Shown here one piece after another: positions 1-9,302 of a DNA stretch of 64,000 nt. The DNA comes from CAVVAH01 sp963746175 (lineage in GTDB: Bacteria > Actinomycetota > Actinomycetes > JACCUZ01). Numbering within the stretch: position 1 is the first letter of the stretch; each line of letters starts with the position of its first letter. The position numbers and the translations under genes are program-made. The stretch is taken from NCBI GenBank assembly GCA_963746175.1, contig CAVVAH010000004.1:620001-684000 (forward strand). Reading direction: 5' to 3'. The notes below the pieces were generated by a model, which was not told where the DNA came from, did not search any database, and worked only from the letters and a program-made list of their open reading frames with translations.

Positions 1-1
1 G

Positions 2-2084
2 CCGGTGACCGGCGGCGGGTACGAGTCCTGGCCCCTGACCCGTGCAGACCTCGACCCGCACTACGACCGGGTCGAGCAGCTGCTGGGAGCCACGCCGTAC
101 CCGTACGGCGACACGACGGCGAAGACGGCGGCAGTCCGTGACAGCGCCGCGCGGCTCGGGCTGGACTGGCAGCTGCCGCCGCTCGCCGTGACGTTCGCAG
201 GCGGCCCCGGCGAGCCCGCGGTGCCGGGCGCCCCGATCGCAGCGGCGCCGTACGGCAACCTGCACGGCCGGCCGCGGTCGACCTGCCGGCTGTGCGGCGA
301 GTGCGACATCGGCTGCAACGACGGCGCGAAGAACACCCTCGACCACACCTACCTGTCGGCCGCCACCCATCACGGGGCGGACGTGCGCACCCGCGTGCGA
401 GGTCCGCGGGTTCGGGCCGCTCGACGGCGGCGCCTACGAGGTGCGCTACGTCGTGCACGACCCCGCCGACGAAGGGCGCCGGACGCGCACCAGCGCCAAG
501 CCGCTGCACCGGATCACGTGCGAGCGGCTGGTGCTGTCCGCCGGGACGTTCGGCTCGACGTACCTCCTGCTGCGCAGCCGCAGTGCCTTCCCCGGCCTCA
601 GCCGGACCCTCGGCACGAGGTTCAGCGGCAACGGGGACCTGCTCGGGTTCCTGCTCGACGCCACCGACCCGGGGGAAGCGGGTGGCCGCCGGAGCATCGA
701 GGGCAGCCGCGGGCCGGTCATCACCAGCGCGATCCGAGTGGCGGACGCCGCCGACGGTGACGGCTCGACGGGCCGCGGCTACTACGTCGAGGACGCCGGC
801 TACCCGGGCTTCGCCGACTGGCTGGTCGAGACCAGCCAGCTGCCCGGACAGCTGCGGCGGACGGCCCGGTTCGCCCGAGCCAGGCTGCGCCGGCGGCTCG
901 GCGGGTCGCCGAAGACCGGCCTGTCGGCGGACCTCAGCGCGCTCATCGGCCCGGGCACCCTGTCGCACGGGTCGCTGCCCCTGCTCGGCATGGGACGCGA
1001 CGTCCCGGACGGGGTGATGCGGCTGCACAAAGGACACCTCGAGGTCGACTGGACCACGACCACGTCGGACGCCTACTTCCGGCGGGTGCGCGGCACGATG
1101 CGCGACCTCGCGGAGGACCTCGGTGCCCGCTTCGAGGACAACCCGCTGTGGTGGACCCACCGGGTCGTCACCGTGCACCCGCTCGGCGGTGCACCGATGG
1201 GACGGCACGTCGCCGAGGGTGTGTGCGATGCGAACGGCGAGGTCTTCGGCTTCCCCGGCCTGCACGTGCTCGACGGGTCGTCGCTCCCCGGACCGGTCGG
1301 CGCCAACCCGTCGCTGACGATCGCCGCCGTCGCCGACCGCGCCTGCGACAGCATCCCGGGACCGTCGGCGCGGCGCGCGCGTCGGCCCGCGCCCGAGGTC
1401 ATCACGCTGCCCGAGCAGGGCAGGTCGGTCGTCACGCCGAACGGCTCGGGCGCCGGTCCACTGGTCGACGCGACGAGCCTGTCGTTCACCGAGGAGATGA
1501 AGGGCTTCGTCGCGCTCGACTACGACGACCCGGTCACCGGCGAACGGCTCGGTCGCCAGCTCGATCAGCGGCTGATGTTCCACCTCACGATCACGGCCGA
1601 CGACGTCGACCGCTTCGTCGTCGACCCGGCTCACCTCGGCACGGCCACCGGGTACGTCGAGTGCGACCTGCTCGGCGGGCACCTCCCGGTGCTGCGGGGC
1701 TGGTTCAACCTCTTCACGCGGGACGCCGACCCCGCGCGACGGCGGATGCTCTACCGGCTGCACCTCGCCGACGCGGGCGGCAACCCGCTGACCCTGGTCG
1801 GCCACAAGGACGTCCACGACGACCCCGGGCTCGACGTCTGGCGCGACACCTCGACGCTCTACGTGCGCCTGCACGCCGGGCACGTCCCGCCCGGTGCCGA
1901 CGACGACGGACTGGTGGTCGCAGCCGGCGTCATCACGATCCACCTGCCCGACTTCGTGCGGCAGCTGACGACGTTCCGCACCGAGGGACCGCAGCCGGCG
2001 CACGCGATGGAGCGGTTCGGCCGGCTGTTCCTCGGCGAGCTGTGGGACGTCTACGGCCCGACGTTCGCAGGCGGCCGGCGGTGA
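2..2084 (+). CDS. GMC-family oxidoreductase, cholesterol-oxidase-like (5' cut by window edge; one frameshift)
   Basis: Flavin alcohol/sterol oxidase of the GMC superfamily. The N-terminal FAD-binding part lies outside the window; the visible part begins in the motif GGGYESWPLTRADLDPHYD. A cysteine cluster CRLCGECDIGC (codons 284-316) precedes the substrate domain. The GMC C-terminal signature is clear (THRVVTVHPLGGAPMG, then VGANPSLTIAAVADRA). The reading frame breaks near 393-399: the upstream frame runs on as low-complexity Arg, while the frame that continues to 2084 is already coding from about 396 (CEVRGFGPLDGG), as expected from one extra G. After the GMC domain an extra domain of about 200 residues (about 1477-2081) matches the C-terminus of the patatin at 6733-8076. 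The stop overlaps the next start (GTGA). The family call is firm; the substrate is inferred, and the frameshift could be a sequencing error. Confidence 0.85.
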
Positions 2085-3841
2085 CGGCACCCGTCCCGAG
2101 CCGGCCGCGCCGGCGGCCGGCGACGCTCGCCGACCTGCCGTTCCCGCGGCACGAGTCGGTGCGCTGGTTCAGTCCCGGCATGCTGGTGGAGACCGCGAAG
2201 CTGGTCGCCCTGTCGTCCGTCTTCGGCTCGTACGCCGACAAGCGGGAGGTCCAGGCCACGGCGGCCACGCCGGTGTTCCACGACCACTCGGCCGGTGAGG
2301 AGACGTGGGTCGACTACGTCAGCGACGTCGGCGACGGGTTCGACGCGACGTACTCCGTCGCCTACCTGCTCGCGCAGCCGAAGCTGGACGTGCCGGGTGA
2401 CAGACCGGGCGAAGAGGTGCCTACGACCCGTGGGTCCGTGCTCGTCATGGGCGGCGACGAGGTCTACCCGACCGCGTCGGCCAAGGGCTACGAGGAGAAG
2501 ACGAAGGGGCCGTACAACGCCGCCCTCCCGCACTCGGACGACCCGCCCGCACTGTTCGCGATCCCCGGCAACCACGACTGGTACGACGGGCTGACGTCGT
2601 TCCTGCGCTTCTTCTGCCAGGGCGGGTGGGTCGGCGGCTGGCGTACCGAGCAGCGGCGCAGCTACTTCGCGGTGAAGCTGCCGCAGCGCTGGTGGCTGCT
2701 CGGCATCGACATCCAGTTCGACACCTACATCGACGCGCCGCAGATCGAGTACTTCCGGGCGGTCGCCGCGCAGATCGCGGACGGCGACGGCATCGTGCTG
2801 TGCACGGCGAAGCCGAGCTGGGTCGACGGCGGGGTCGAGGGCAGCGACGCCTACGCCACCCTCGACTACTTCGTGACCGTGGTCCTCGGGAAGCAGCCGC
2901 AGCAGGTGCGGCTCATGCTCGCCGGCGACTCGCACCACTACGCCCGGTACGCCGAGAGGGGCGGCGACCGCACCCTGGTCACGTGCGGCGGGGGCGGGGC
3001 TTACCTGTCCGCGACGCACCCGCCGGGGCAGGACCTGACGCTGCCGCCGGCGTCGCTGCACGCGGACCGGGTCGACCCGGCGCCCGCGACGACCTTCCGC
3101 CCGGTCACCACCTACCCGTCCCCCGCCGAGTCGCGGCGCACCGCGCTGCGGGTGCTGGACCGGCTGCCGCGGCGCAACCCGCAGTTCGTGGCCCTCATGG
3201 CGGTCTTCCAGGTCGCCCTCGCGCACCTGCTGGTGACCAGCCTGCCGCGGCTGTCCGGCACGTCGCTGGCGCGCACGTGGGACCGGCTGGAGCCGGGCTG
3301 GTCGACCCTCGCCGTCTTCCGGCACCCCGTGGTCCTCGTGGTGACCGCGCTCGCGGTCGTCGGTGCCGCCGCGTTCGCGGGTCGTGACAAGCCCTACGCG
3401 CGGTTGGTCGGCGCGGTGCACGGGCTGGCACACCTGGGTCTCGCGCTGCTGCTCGTCTGGGCCGCCGCGACCCTGCCGCTGCCCGAGTCGTGGCCGGCCT
3501 GGGCGGCGTTCTGGTCGCGTCTCGCCCTCACCGGGCTCGCCGGCGGAGCGGCGGCGACGCTGCTCGTCGGCGCGTACCTGTATCTCGCGAGCCGCGTCGG
3601 CCTCCATCTCAACGAGGTCTTCAGCGCGCAGTCCATCGAGGACCGCAAGTGCTTCCTGCGGATCCACGTGCGCACCGACGGTGCGCTCGTGCTGCACCCG
3701 GTGGCCGTCCCGGCGGTCGCCCGGTCCTGGCACGTGCCGCCGACCGGCGCGGACGGCGACCCCTGGGTCGAGCCGGACACCCCGATCGCGACCCGGCTCG
3801 TCGAGCCGCCGGTCGTCGTCCGGCGGGCGGTGACGACATGA
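2081..3841 (+). CDS. metallophosphoesterase with C-terminal membrane segments
   Basis: Predicted calcineurin-like metallophosphoesterase of 586 residues. Metal-site blocks seen in order are YVSDVGDGFD, VMGGDEVYP, IPGNHDWYDGL and LAGDSHHYARY, which fit the GD, GNHD and GxxH elements of the family. The C-terminal third holds about four hydrophobic helices (FVALMAVFQVALAHLLVTSL onward), so it is probably membrane anchored with a soluble phosphatase head. The GTG start at 2081 overlaps the previous stop and the stop overlaps the next ATG, so it is translated with both neighbours. Its presence between an oxidase and a hydrolase suggests a phosphorylated lipid or prenyl intermediate, which is inference only. 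Confidence 0.85.
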   Translation: MTAPVPSRPRRRPATLADLPFPRHESVRWFSPGMLVETAKLVALSSVFGSYADKREVQATAATPVFHDHSAGEETWVDYVSDVGDGFDATYSVAYLLAQPKLDVPGDRPGEEVPTTRGSVLVMGGDEVYPTASAKGYEEKTKGPYNAALPHSDDPPALFAIPGNHDWYDGLTSFLRFFCQGGWVGGWRTEQRRSYFAVKLPQRWWLLGIDIQFDTYIDAPQIEYFRAVAAQIADGDGIVLCTAKPSWVDGGVEGSDAYATLDYFVTVVLGKQPQQVRLMLAGDSHHYARYAERGGDRTLVTCGGGGAYLSATHPPGQDLTLPPASLHADRVDPAPATTFRPVTTYPSPAESRRTALRVLDRLPRRNPQFVALMAVFQVALAHLLVTSLPRLSGTSLARTWDRLEPGWSTLAVFRHPVVLVVTALAVVGAAAFAGRDKPYARLVGAVHGLAHLGLALLLVWAAATLPLPESWPAWAAFWSRLALTGLAGGAAATLLVGAYLYLASRVGLHLNEVFSAQSIEDRKCFLRIHVRTDGALVLHPVAVPAVARSWHVPPTGADGDPWVEPDTPIATRLVEPPVVVRRAVTT

Positions 3842-4896
3842 CGGTCACGGCTCCCACGCGGCCCACGACACGTGCCGACCACCGCACCGAGGTGGTCCCG
3901 CTCACGGCACTCGACGGCCGGCCCCTCACCCTCGTCCACGTGCAGGGCCGGCACGCGCCCACCCGCGGGCCGGTCCTCGTCGTCCACGGAGCCGGGGTGC
4001 GCGCCGAGCTGTTCCGGCCGCCGCTGGCCCGCACGTTCGTCGACGCGCTGCTGGACGAGGGCTGGGACGTCTGGCTGCTCAACTGGCGCGCGTCCATCGA
4101 CCTCGACCCGGTGCCGTGGACGCTCGACGAGGCGGCGGCGTACGACCACCCGGCCGCCGTCCGGCACGTCCTGGCGGCGACCGGCGCCGAGCGGCTCAAG
4201 GCGGTCGTGCACTGCCAGGGGTCCACGTCGTTCACCATGTCGGCCATCGCCGGGCTGCTCCCGGAGGTCGACACCGTCGTCAGCAACGCGGTGTCGCTGC
4301 ACCCGGTGGTGCCGAGGTTCTCGACGTTCAAGATCGGCCGGGTCTCGCCGCTCGTCGCCCGGGTCCTGCCGCACGTCTCGCCCGCCTGGGGCGACAAGCC
4401 GGCCGGTGTGCTGTCCCGCGCGCTCGTGCTGGTCGTGCGCGCCACTCATCACGAGTGCCACAACACGGTCTGCAAGATGGTGAGCTTCACGTACGGCACG
4501 GGCTGGCCGGCGCTGTGGTCGCACGCGAACCTCGACGACGCGACCCATGACTGGATCCGCGGCGAGTTCGCCGAGGTGCCGTTCACGTTCTTCCACCAGA
4601 TGGACCGCAGCATCAGGGCCGGTCACCTCGTCCCCGTCAGCCGGGCGACCGGGCTGCCCCCGTCGTACGTCAGCGGGGCACCGGCGACCGACGCGCGTTT
4701 CGTCTTCCTCGCCGGCGAGGACAACCACTGCTTCCTGCCGGAGAGCCAGCAGCGCTCGTTCGACTTCTTCGCGCGGCACCGCCCGGGGCGGGACTCCCTG
4801 CACCGGCTGCGCGGCTACGGCCACCTCGACGTCTTCCTCGGGAAGAACGCGGCACAGGACACCTACCCGCTCGTCCTCGAGGAGCTGGCCCGATGA
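3838..4896 (+). CDS. alpha/beta hydrolase with cysteine nucleophile box
   Basis: A 352-residue alpha/beta-hydrolase-fold protein. The oxyanion strand is LVVHGAGVRAE. The nucleophile elbow reads VVHCQGSTS, so the usual serine is replaced by cysteine, as in the G-x-C-x-G box of polyhydroxyalkanoate synthases. The acid and histidine are likely in FLAGEDNHCF and RGYGHLDVFLG. The length and the late HLDVF histidine fit lipid-active hydrolases often found beside GMC sterol oxidases. Both ends overlap neighbours by four bases (ATGA). The role is probably ester or thioester hydrolysis or acyl transfer in the pathway of this operon; the substrate is unknown. Confidence 0.82.
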   Translation: MTVTAPTRPTTRADHRTEVVPLTALDGRPLTLVHVQGRHAPTRGPVLVVHGAGVRAELFRPPLARTFVDALLDEGWDVWLLNWRASIDLDPVPWTLDEAAAYDHPAAVRHVLAATGAERLKAVVHCQGSTSFTMSAIAGLLPEVDTVVSNAVSLHPVVPRFSTFKIGRVSPLVARVLPHVSPAWGDKPAGVLSRALVLVVRATHHECHNTVCKMVSFTYGTGWPALWSHANLDDATHDWIRGEFAEVPFTFFHQMDRSIRAGHLVPVSRATGLPPSYVSGAPATDARFVFLAGEDNHCFLPESQQRSFDFFARHRPGRDSLHRLRGYGHLDVFLGKNAAQDTYPLVLEELAR

Positions 4897-5819
4897 CGTC
4901 CGGTCCCCTGCTGCCGCTGGCCCGCGCCGTGCTGTCCGCCGCGCCGTCGGCGCTCCCGCGACGGCAGCGCCGGCTCGCCGGCCGGCACGCGCTGGTCGAC
5001 GGGATCCCGTTCACCCTGCCCGTGGACTCGGCGCAGACGCCGGCACTGATGGCGGCGTTCCCCGTCGACGCGGCGGGCGCTGCGCGACTGCTGCCCGGCG
5101 GTGAGCTGCACCCGGTGCGGCTGCCCGGCGGCAGGGCGCTGCTCGTGGTGACCGTCGTCAACTACCAGGTCACCGACATCGGCCGGTACGTCGAGTACTC
5201 GCTCGCCCTCGCCTGCACCTTCGGGCCGCGAGCGGCGCCGCCGCTGCTGCCCGGGCTGCTGCGCGGTCACTACGGCACCGGGCAGTTCGTCCTCGACCTC
5301 CCGGTGAGCAGCGAGATCTCGGTGAAGGGCGGCAAGGGCATCTGGGGGATGCCCAAGCACCAGGCCAACCTCGACTTCACCATCACGCCGACAGAGGTGA
5401 CGAGCCAGTACGACGTCGACGGGGAGCTCGGAGCGCTCATCGAGATCGACCGGCCGCCGTCGACCGCGCTGCCGCTCGACATCGGAGCCGTGAACTACTG
5501 CGTGTTCCGCGGCATGGTGATGCGGTCGTCGATCTACTTCCGCGGTGCGGCGGACGTGGCCTTGGGCCGCCGGGCCCGTGCCCGCCTCACCCTCGGGGAC
5601 GCCCCGCAGGTCGCACCGCTGCGCGACCTCGACATCGCACCGGACCCGGTGTTCACGGCGTTCTTCCCGGACACCCACGGTGTCCTCGACGACCACTTCG
5701 AGTGCTGGTTCCTCACCAGCGACGAGCCGGTCGGCACTCCGACCGAGGGCCTCGAGTCGGTCATCGACCTCGGCCGCTCCGAGGCGTGGCTGGACCCGCC
5801 CAAGGTCCGCGTGGGGTGA
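4893..5819 (+). CDS. acetoacetate decarboxylase-fold protein
   Basis: A 308-residue protein of the acetoacetate decarboxylase (ADC) superfamily. The diagnostic block VSSEISVKGGKGIWGMPKHQ corresponds to the region around the Schiff-base lysine of ADC, but the following residues differ from clostridial ADC, so decarboxylase activity is not assured; many members act as aldolases or dehydratases. The start is ATG overlapping the hydrolase stop (ATGA). No signal peptide is seen. In this operon it would process a keto intermediate made by the GMC oxidase and released by the hydrolase, which is inference from context. Confidence 0.78.
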   Translation: MTSGPLLPLARAVLSAAPSALPRRQRRLAGRHALVDGIPFTLPVDSAQTPALMAAFPVDAAGAARLLPGGELHPVRLPGGRALLVVTVVNYQVTDIGRYVEYSLALACTFGPRAAPPLLPGLLRGHYGTGQFVLDLPVSSEISVKGGKGIWGMPKHQANLDFTITPTEVTSQYDVDGELGALIEIDRPPSTALPLDIGAVNYCVFRGMVMRSSIYFRGAADVALGRRARARLTLGDAPQVAPLRDLDIAPDPVFTAFFPDTHGVLDDHFECWFLTSDEPVGTPTEGLESVIDLGRSEAWLDPPKVRVG

Positions 5820-5825
5820 GCGGGG

Positions 5826-6311
5826 ATGAAGGCCTGGCTGCTGCTCGCGAACGCGCTGTACTTCCTCTTCGGCGCGAGCATGTACATGGGCACGATGTGG
5901 GTGCTGCGGTTCTTCCTCTACCCGACGTGGCGCAGCTTGACGCCGGACAACGTCGGCCAGCACTTCGGGACCCCGACGATCCTCGCGACGAAGTTCTTCA
6001 CCGTCGTCGTGCCCCCGATGTTCCTGTCCGGGATCGTGCTCGTGGTCTCCGAGTGGGGTGACCGGCTGGTGTGGCTCGGCGCCGCCTGCCTGGTCGGGAC
6101 CGTGGTGCTCACCTACGTCGGGCAGCAGATCATCATCCCGGTCAACAAGAAGATCCGCGGTGGCGAGTTCGACGGCCCGGCCGGGTTGACGCCGCTGCTC
6201 ATGCGCTGGATGCAGCTGAACAACATCCGGTTCGTCGCCTCCACCCTCACCTGGATCGCGATCGTCTGGTACCTCGCGGCCAAGCCCGACCTGCTGGACG
6301 CGCTGCGATGA
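5826..6311 (+). CDS. four-helix membrane protein, unknown function
   Basis: 161 residues with about four hydrophobic helices: residues 4-30 (WLLLANALYFLFGASMYMGT), about 58-78 (VVVPPMFLSGIVLVVSE), 83-103 and 135-155. A short amphipathic region PVNKKIRGGEFDG sits between helices 3 and 4. The size and layout resemble small DUF1772-like integral membrane proteins, but I do not recognise it firmly. It lies 6 bases after the ADC-fold gene and overlaps the next gene by four bases, so it belongs to the same transcript. Confidence 0.7.
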   Translation: MKAWLLLANALYFLFGASMYMGTMWVLRFFLYPTWRSLTPDNVGQHFGTPTILATKFFTVVVPPMFLSGIVLVVSEWGDRLVWLGAACLVGTVVLTYVGQQIIIPVNKKIRGGEFDGPAGLTPLLMRWMQLNNIRFVASTLTWIAIVWYLAAKPDLLDALR

Positions 6312-6736
6312 GCGGGCTGGACGCCATGCGCGCCGACCGGCTGCGGGCCGTGGTGGCGGCGGTCGCGGCGCTGACGGTGCTCTCCGGGCTCGGGCAGCTC
6401 GTCCTGCCGGGCGTCGTGCTCGACGCCCTCGGCGCGGAGTCGACGCCGACGTCCCGGCACTTCTTCGCGATCGTCGGCATGTTCATGGCAGTCGTCGGCG
6501 GCGTGACCCTCCAGGCGCTGCTCGCAGCGGACCCGCCGTCGTACGTCGTGCTGTGGTGCGCCGTGCAGAAGGCGGGCGCCGTCGTCGCCGTGACCGTGGG
6601 CGTCACTCGCGACCTCTTCGCCGGCATCGCCCTGCTGGTGGCCGGGTTCGACCTGCTGTCGGCGCTGCTCGCGGGGCTGCTCTGGCACCGGATGCAGGCC
6701 CGCGCCGGCGTGGCCCGGGAGCGAGTGCCGGCATGA
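6308..6736 (+). CDS. small integral membrane protein
   Basis: 142 residues, mostly hydrophobic, with about four helices (VVAAVAALTVLSGLGQLVLPG, FFAIVGMFMAVVGGVTLQALL, VLWCAVQKAGAVVAVTVGV, IALLVAGFDLLSALLAGLLW). No catalytic motif is visible. ATGA overlaps at both ends tie it to the preceding membrane protein and to the patatin. The pair may form a membrane platform or transporter for the lipid substrate; this is a guess from context. Confidence 0.65.
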   Translation: MSGLDAMRADRLRAVVAAVAALTVLSGLGQLVLPGVVLDALGAESTPTSRHFFAIVGMFMAVVGGVTLQALLAADPPSYVVLWCAVQKAGAVVAVTVGVTRDLFAGIALLVAGFDLLSALLAGLLWHRMQARAGVARERVPA

Positions 6737-8076
6737 GACGGTCACTCGTCCTCGCCGGCGGTGGGATGCGCGTCGCCTGGCAGACCGGCGTCGTCCAGGC
6801 CCTCACCGAGCACGAGCTGTCGTTCGACCACGTCGACGGCACCTCCGGCGGGATCATGACGACGGGGATGCTGCTCTCGGGGCTCGAGCCCCGTGACATG
6901 GCGGCGCGGTGGGCCGACCTCGACGTCCGCGACTTCACCTCGGCGCTGCCGCTCACCGACTACCTGCGCGGGCCGTGGGCGCTTCCCGCGGCGGGCGACG
7001 CGGACGGGTTGCTGCAGAAGGTGTTCCCGCACCTCGGCATCGACTGCGCGACGATCCGTGAGTCGTCGGTCGAGGGCACCTTCAACGTCGTCGACTTCGT
7101 CACGAAGAGCTGCGTCGCCGTCCCGAACACCGACGTCGACCCCGAGCTGCTGGCCGCCGGGATGTCGCTGCCGCTGGCCATGCCGCCGCTGCGCCGCGAC
7201 GGCAGGGTCTGGACCGACGCGGTGTGGGTCAAGGACGCCAACGTGACCGAGGCGCTGCGCCGCGGTGCCGACGAGGTGTGGCTGGTCTGGTGCATCGGCA
7301 ACTCGCCGTACTGGGGCGACGGGCCGCTCGAGCAGTACGTGCACATGATCGAGATGAGCGCGAACGGCGCGTTGTTCGCCGAGCTCGACGCCGCCCGCCG
7401 GGCCGGGCGCGACTTCCGGCTGCACGTCGTCCGGCCACGGCACCCGCTGCCGCTGGACACCGAGCTCTACGCCGGGCGGATCAGTGCCGCGACCCTGGTC
7501 GACACCGGCTACCGCGACGCCTGGGAGTACCTCGACGGGATGGCGCCGGACGGTCTGCCGCACGACGCCACCTGCACCGCGATGACCGAGCCGCCGCTGG
7601 GCGTCCGGCTGACGGAGCGGCTGCGCGGCCGGCTCCAGGACGCGGACCTGACCCTGTCCGTCACCACCGAGCTGGCCCTCGAGAAACGGCCGACGGGACC
7701 GACCCGCGTGGTCGGCCACGTCGACCACGACCCGTGGGGTGGCCGGGTGCCGCTCGCCGACGGCCGGGTCGAGGTCGACGGTGCCGAGGTGGTGCACCGC
7801 GGCCGGTTCCGGGTCGGGGGCCGGTGGCTCGAGCTGGCGGCCCGGCGCGAGCTGACGGACGACGAGGGCCTGGACGCGTGGGCCGACGTCAGCACGGTCG
7901 AGCTGCGCACCGGCGACGGGACGGAGACGACGCTGCGTCTCGGGCCGCTCGACGCCGCCCGGGCGCTGGCCTCGGTGGAACCGGTCGGCGCGCACGGTGC
8001 GCTCGACCGCGCCGGCGCGCTGGCCCGGCTGGGCCGGACCGGGCTGCGCCGGGTCCTCACGACGTACGGCAGCTGA
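6733..8076 (+). CDS. patatin-like phospholipase with extra C-terminal domain
   Basis: 447 residues. The N-terminal patatin domain shows the oxyanion loop GGGMR (residues 9-13), the nucleophile elbow VDGTSGG with Ser38, and the catalytic Asp in TDAVW (Asp162), so the Ser-Asp dyad is intact. Residues about 290-447 form a second domain that aligns with the tail of the GMC oxidoreductase at the start of the window: LTERLRG, then VGHVDHDPWGGRVPLADG, then DDEGLDAWADVSTVE. Cytosolic by sequence (no signal peptide). It overlaps the upstream membrane gene (ATGA). Probably a lipid acyl hydrolase acting with the GMC enzyme. Confidence 0.85.
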   Translation: MRRSLVLAGGGMRVAWQTGVVQALTEHELSFDHVDGTSGGIMTTGMLLSGLEPRDMAARWADLDVRDFTSALPLTDYLRGPWALPAAGDADGLLQKVFPHLGIDCATIRESSVEGTFNVVDFVTKSCVAVPNTDVDPELLAAGMSLPLAMPPLRRDGRVWTDAVWVKDANVTEALRRGADEVWLVWCIGNSPYWGDGPLEQYVHMIEMSANGALFAELDAARRAGRDFRLHVVRPRHPLPLDTELYAGRISAATLVDTGYRDAWEYLDGMAPDGLPHDATCTAMTEPPLGVRLTERLRGRLQDADLTLSVTTELALEKRPTGPTRVVGHVDHDPWGGRVPLADGRVEVDGAEVVHRGRFRVGGRWLELAARRELTDDEGLDAWADVSTVELRTGDGTETTLRLGPLDAARALASVEPVGAHGALDRAGALARLGRTGLRRVLTTYGS

Positions 8077-8087
8077 AGGAGGGGGAG

Positions 8088-9302
8088 ATGGACGGGACAG
8101 GCAAGAAGAGGCACCGCCGGGCACACGTCACACCCGTGGTGGTGGGCGTCCAGGTGCTGGAGACCCGGCTCGACGTGGCCCTCGCGCAGGGCCTGGGGCC
8201 GGACCAACGGGCCGCCGCCGACGGCGTGCGGCGGCTGCTGCGCAAGGCGGAGGACGCCGCGTACGGCAACGACCCCAAGGTCGGGTGGTTCGGACGCTGG
8301 TGGCGCGGGACCCTCGTCGAGGTCTCGTTCCAGAACCTGCACGCCGCGCGGGCCCAGATGGTCGACGTCTACGCCGACGAGGAGGTCGCTGCCGAGATCC
8401 CGGCGGCGCTGGCGCGGTCGCAGCAGGCGCTGCACGCAGACGACCCGCGGCGGCTGGCCGGTGAGGCGTTGACGCGGATGGCGCTCGGCCAGCAGCGGGC
8501 CTTCCTCCGGCGCGCCATCGAGGACTCGTACGACGCAATGGACCGCCAGCACGAGCGGCTGCGCAGCTTCCGCAACATCATCCTCATCGCGGCGCTGTGC
8601 ATCGGCGTCCTCGTCAGCGCCACGATCCTCGTGGTGCGCGCCAACCCGACGTACATCCCGTTGTGCTTCGCGGCCGACGGCCAGACGATCGAGGGGGCGC
8701 GGTTCAACTGCCCGACGGGGACGAGCGTGCTGACCAACCACGGCAGCGACATCCTCGTCGTGGCGCTGCTCGGGCTGCTGGGCGGTGCCCTGGCCGCGGC
8801 CGTGTCCATCCGCAACCTGCGGGGCACCTCGACGCCGTACGACGTGCCGGTCGCACTCGCGCTGCTCAAGGTGCCGCTCGGCGCGTTCACCGCGATCGTC
8901 GGGCTGGTGGCGCTGCAGGGAAGCTTCGTCCCCGGCCTGTCGGCGCTGGACTCGCAGCAGCAGATCCTGGCGTACGCCCTCGTGCTCGGCTACGCCCAGC
9001 AGGTGTTCACGTACTCCCTGGACCGCAGGGCGCAGTCGCTGCTCGACGGCCTGCCCTCGAAAGACCCGACCGTCACTCCGACGCGTGTCGACGTGAAGCC
9101 GGTCGTCCCCGTGCAGGACATCGGGCCCGGTCCGGGCGACGGGTTGGTCGACGTACCCGTCCAGGGCCCACCGCCGGCGGCCGAGGAGATCGACCTCCGT
9201 GACGACCTCGTCGTGCAGCCGGCCCCGCCGGACGTGGACGACGTCGTCCAGGACGACGACAGCCGCCCGATGCCCAACGTCCCGGCAGGAGACCACCGCT
9301 GA
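8088..9302 (+). CDS. multi-pass membrane protein, unknown function
   Basis: 404 residues. A strong Shine-Dalgarno (AAGGAGGGGGAG) sits just before the ATG at 8088, chosen over earlier in-frame codons for that reason. The N-terminal half is soluble and helical (residues about 1-165). Four hydrophobic segments follow (FRNIILIAALCIGVLVSATI; DILVVALLGLLGGALAAAVS; VPLGAFTAIVGLVALQGSF; ILAYALVLGYAQQVFTY). The tail is acidic and proline-rich. Two cysteines in the segment after helix 1 (PLCFAADG, RFNCPTG) could form an extracytoplasmic disulfide. It overlaps the next gene by TGATG. I do not recognise the family. Confidence 0.68.
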   Translation: MDGTGKKRHRRAHVTPVVVGVQVLETRLDVALAQGLGPDQRAAADGVRRLLRKAEDAAYGNDPKVGWFGRWWRGTLVEVSFQNLHAARAQMVDVYADEEVAAEIPAALARSQQALHADDPRRLAGEALTRMALGQQRAFLRRAIEDSYDAMDRQHERLRSFRNIILIAALCIGVLVSATILVVRANPTYIPLCFAADGQTIEGARFNCPTGTSVLTNHGSDILVVALLGLLGGALAAAVSIRNLRGTSTPYDVPVALALLKVPLGAFTAIVGLVALQGSFVPGLSALDSQQQILAYALVLGYAQQVFTYSLDRRAQSLLDGLPSKDPTVTPTRVDVKPVVPVQDIGPGPGDGLVDVPVQGPPPAAEEIDLRDDLVVQPAPPDVDDVVQDDDSRPMPNVPAGDHR

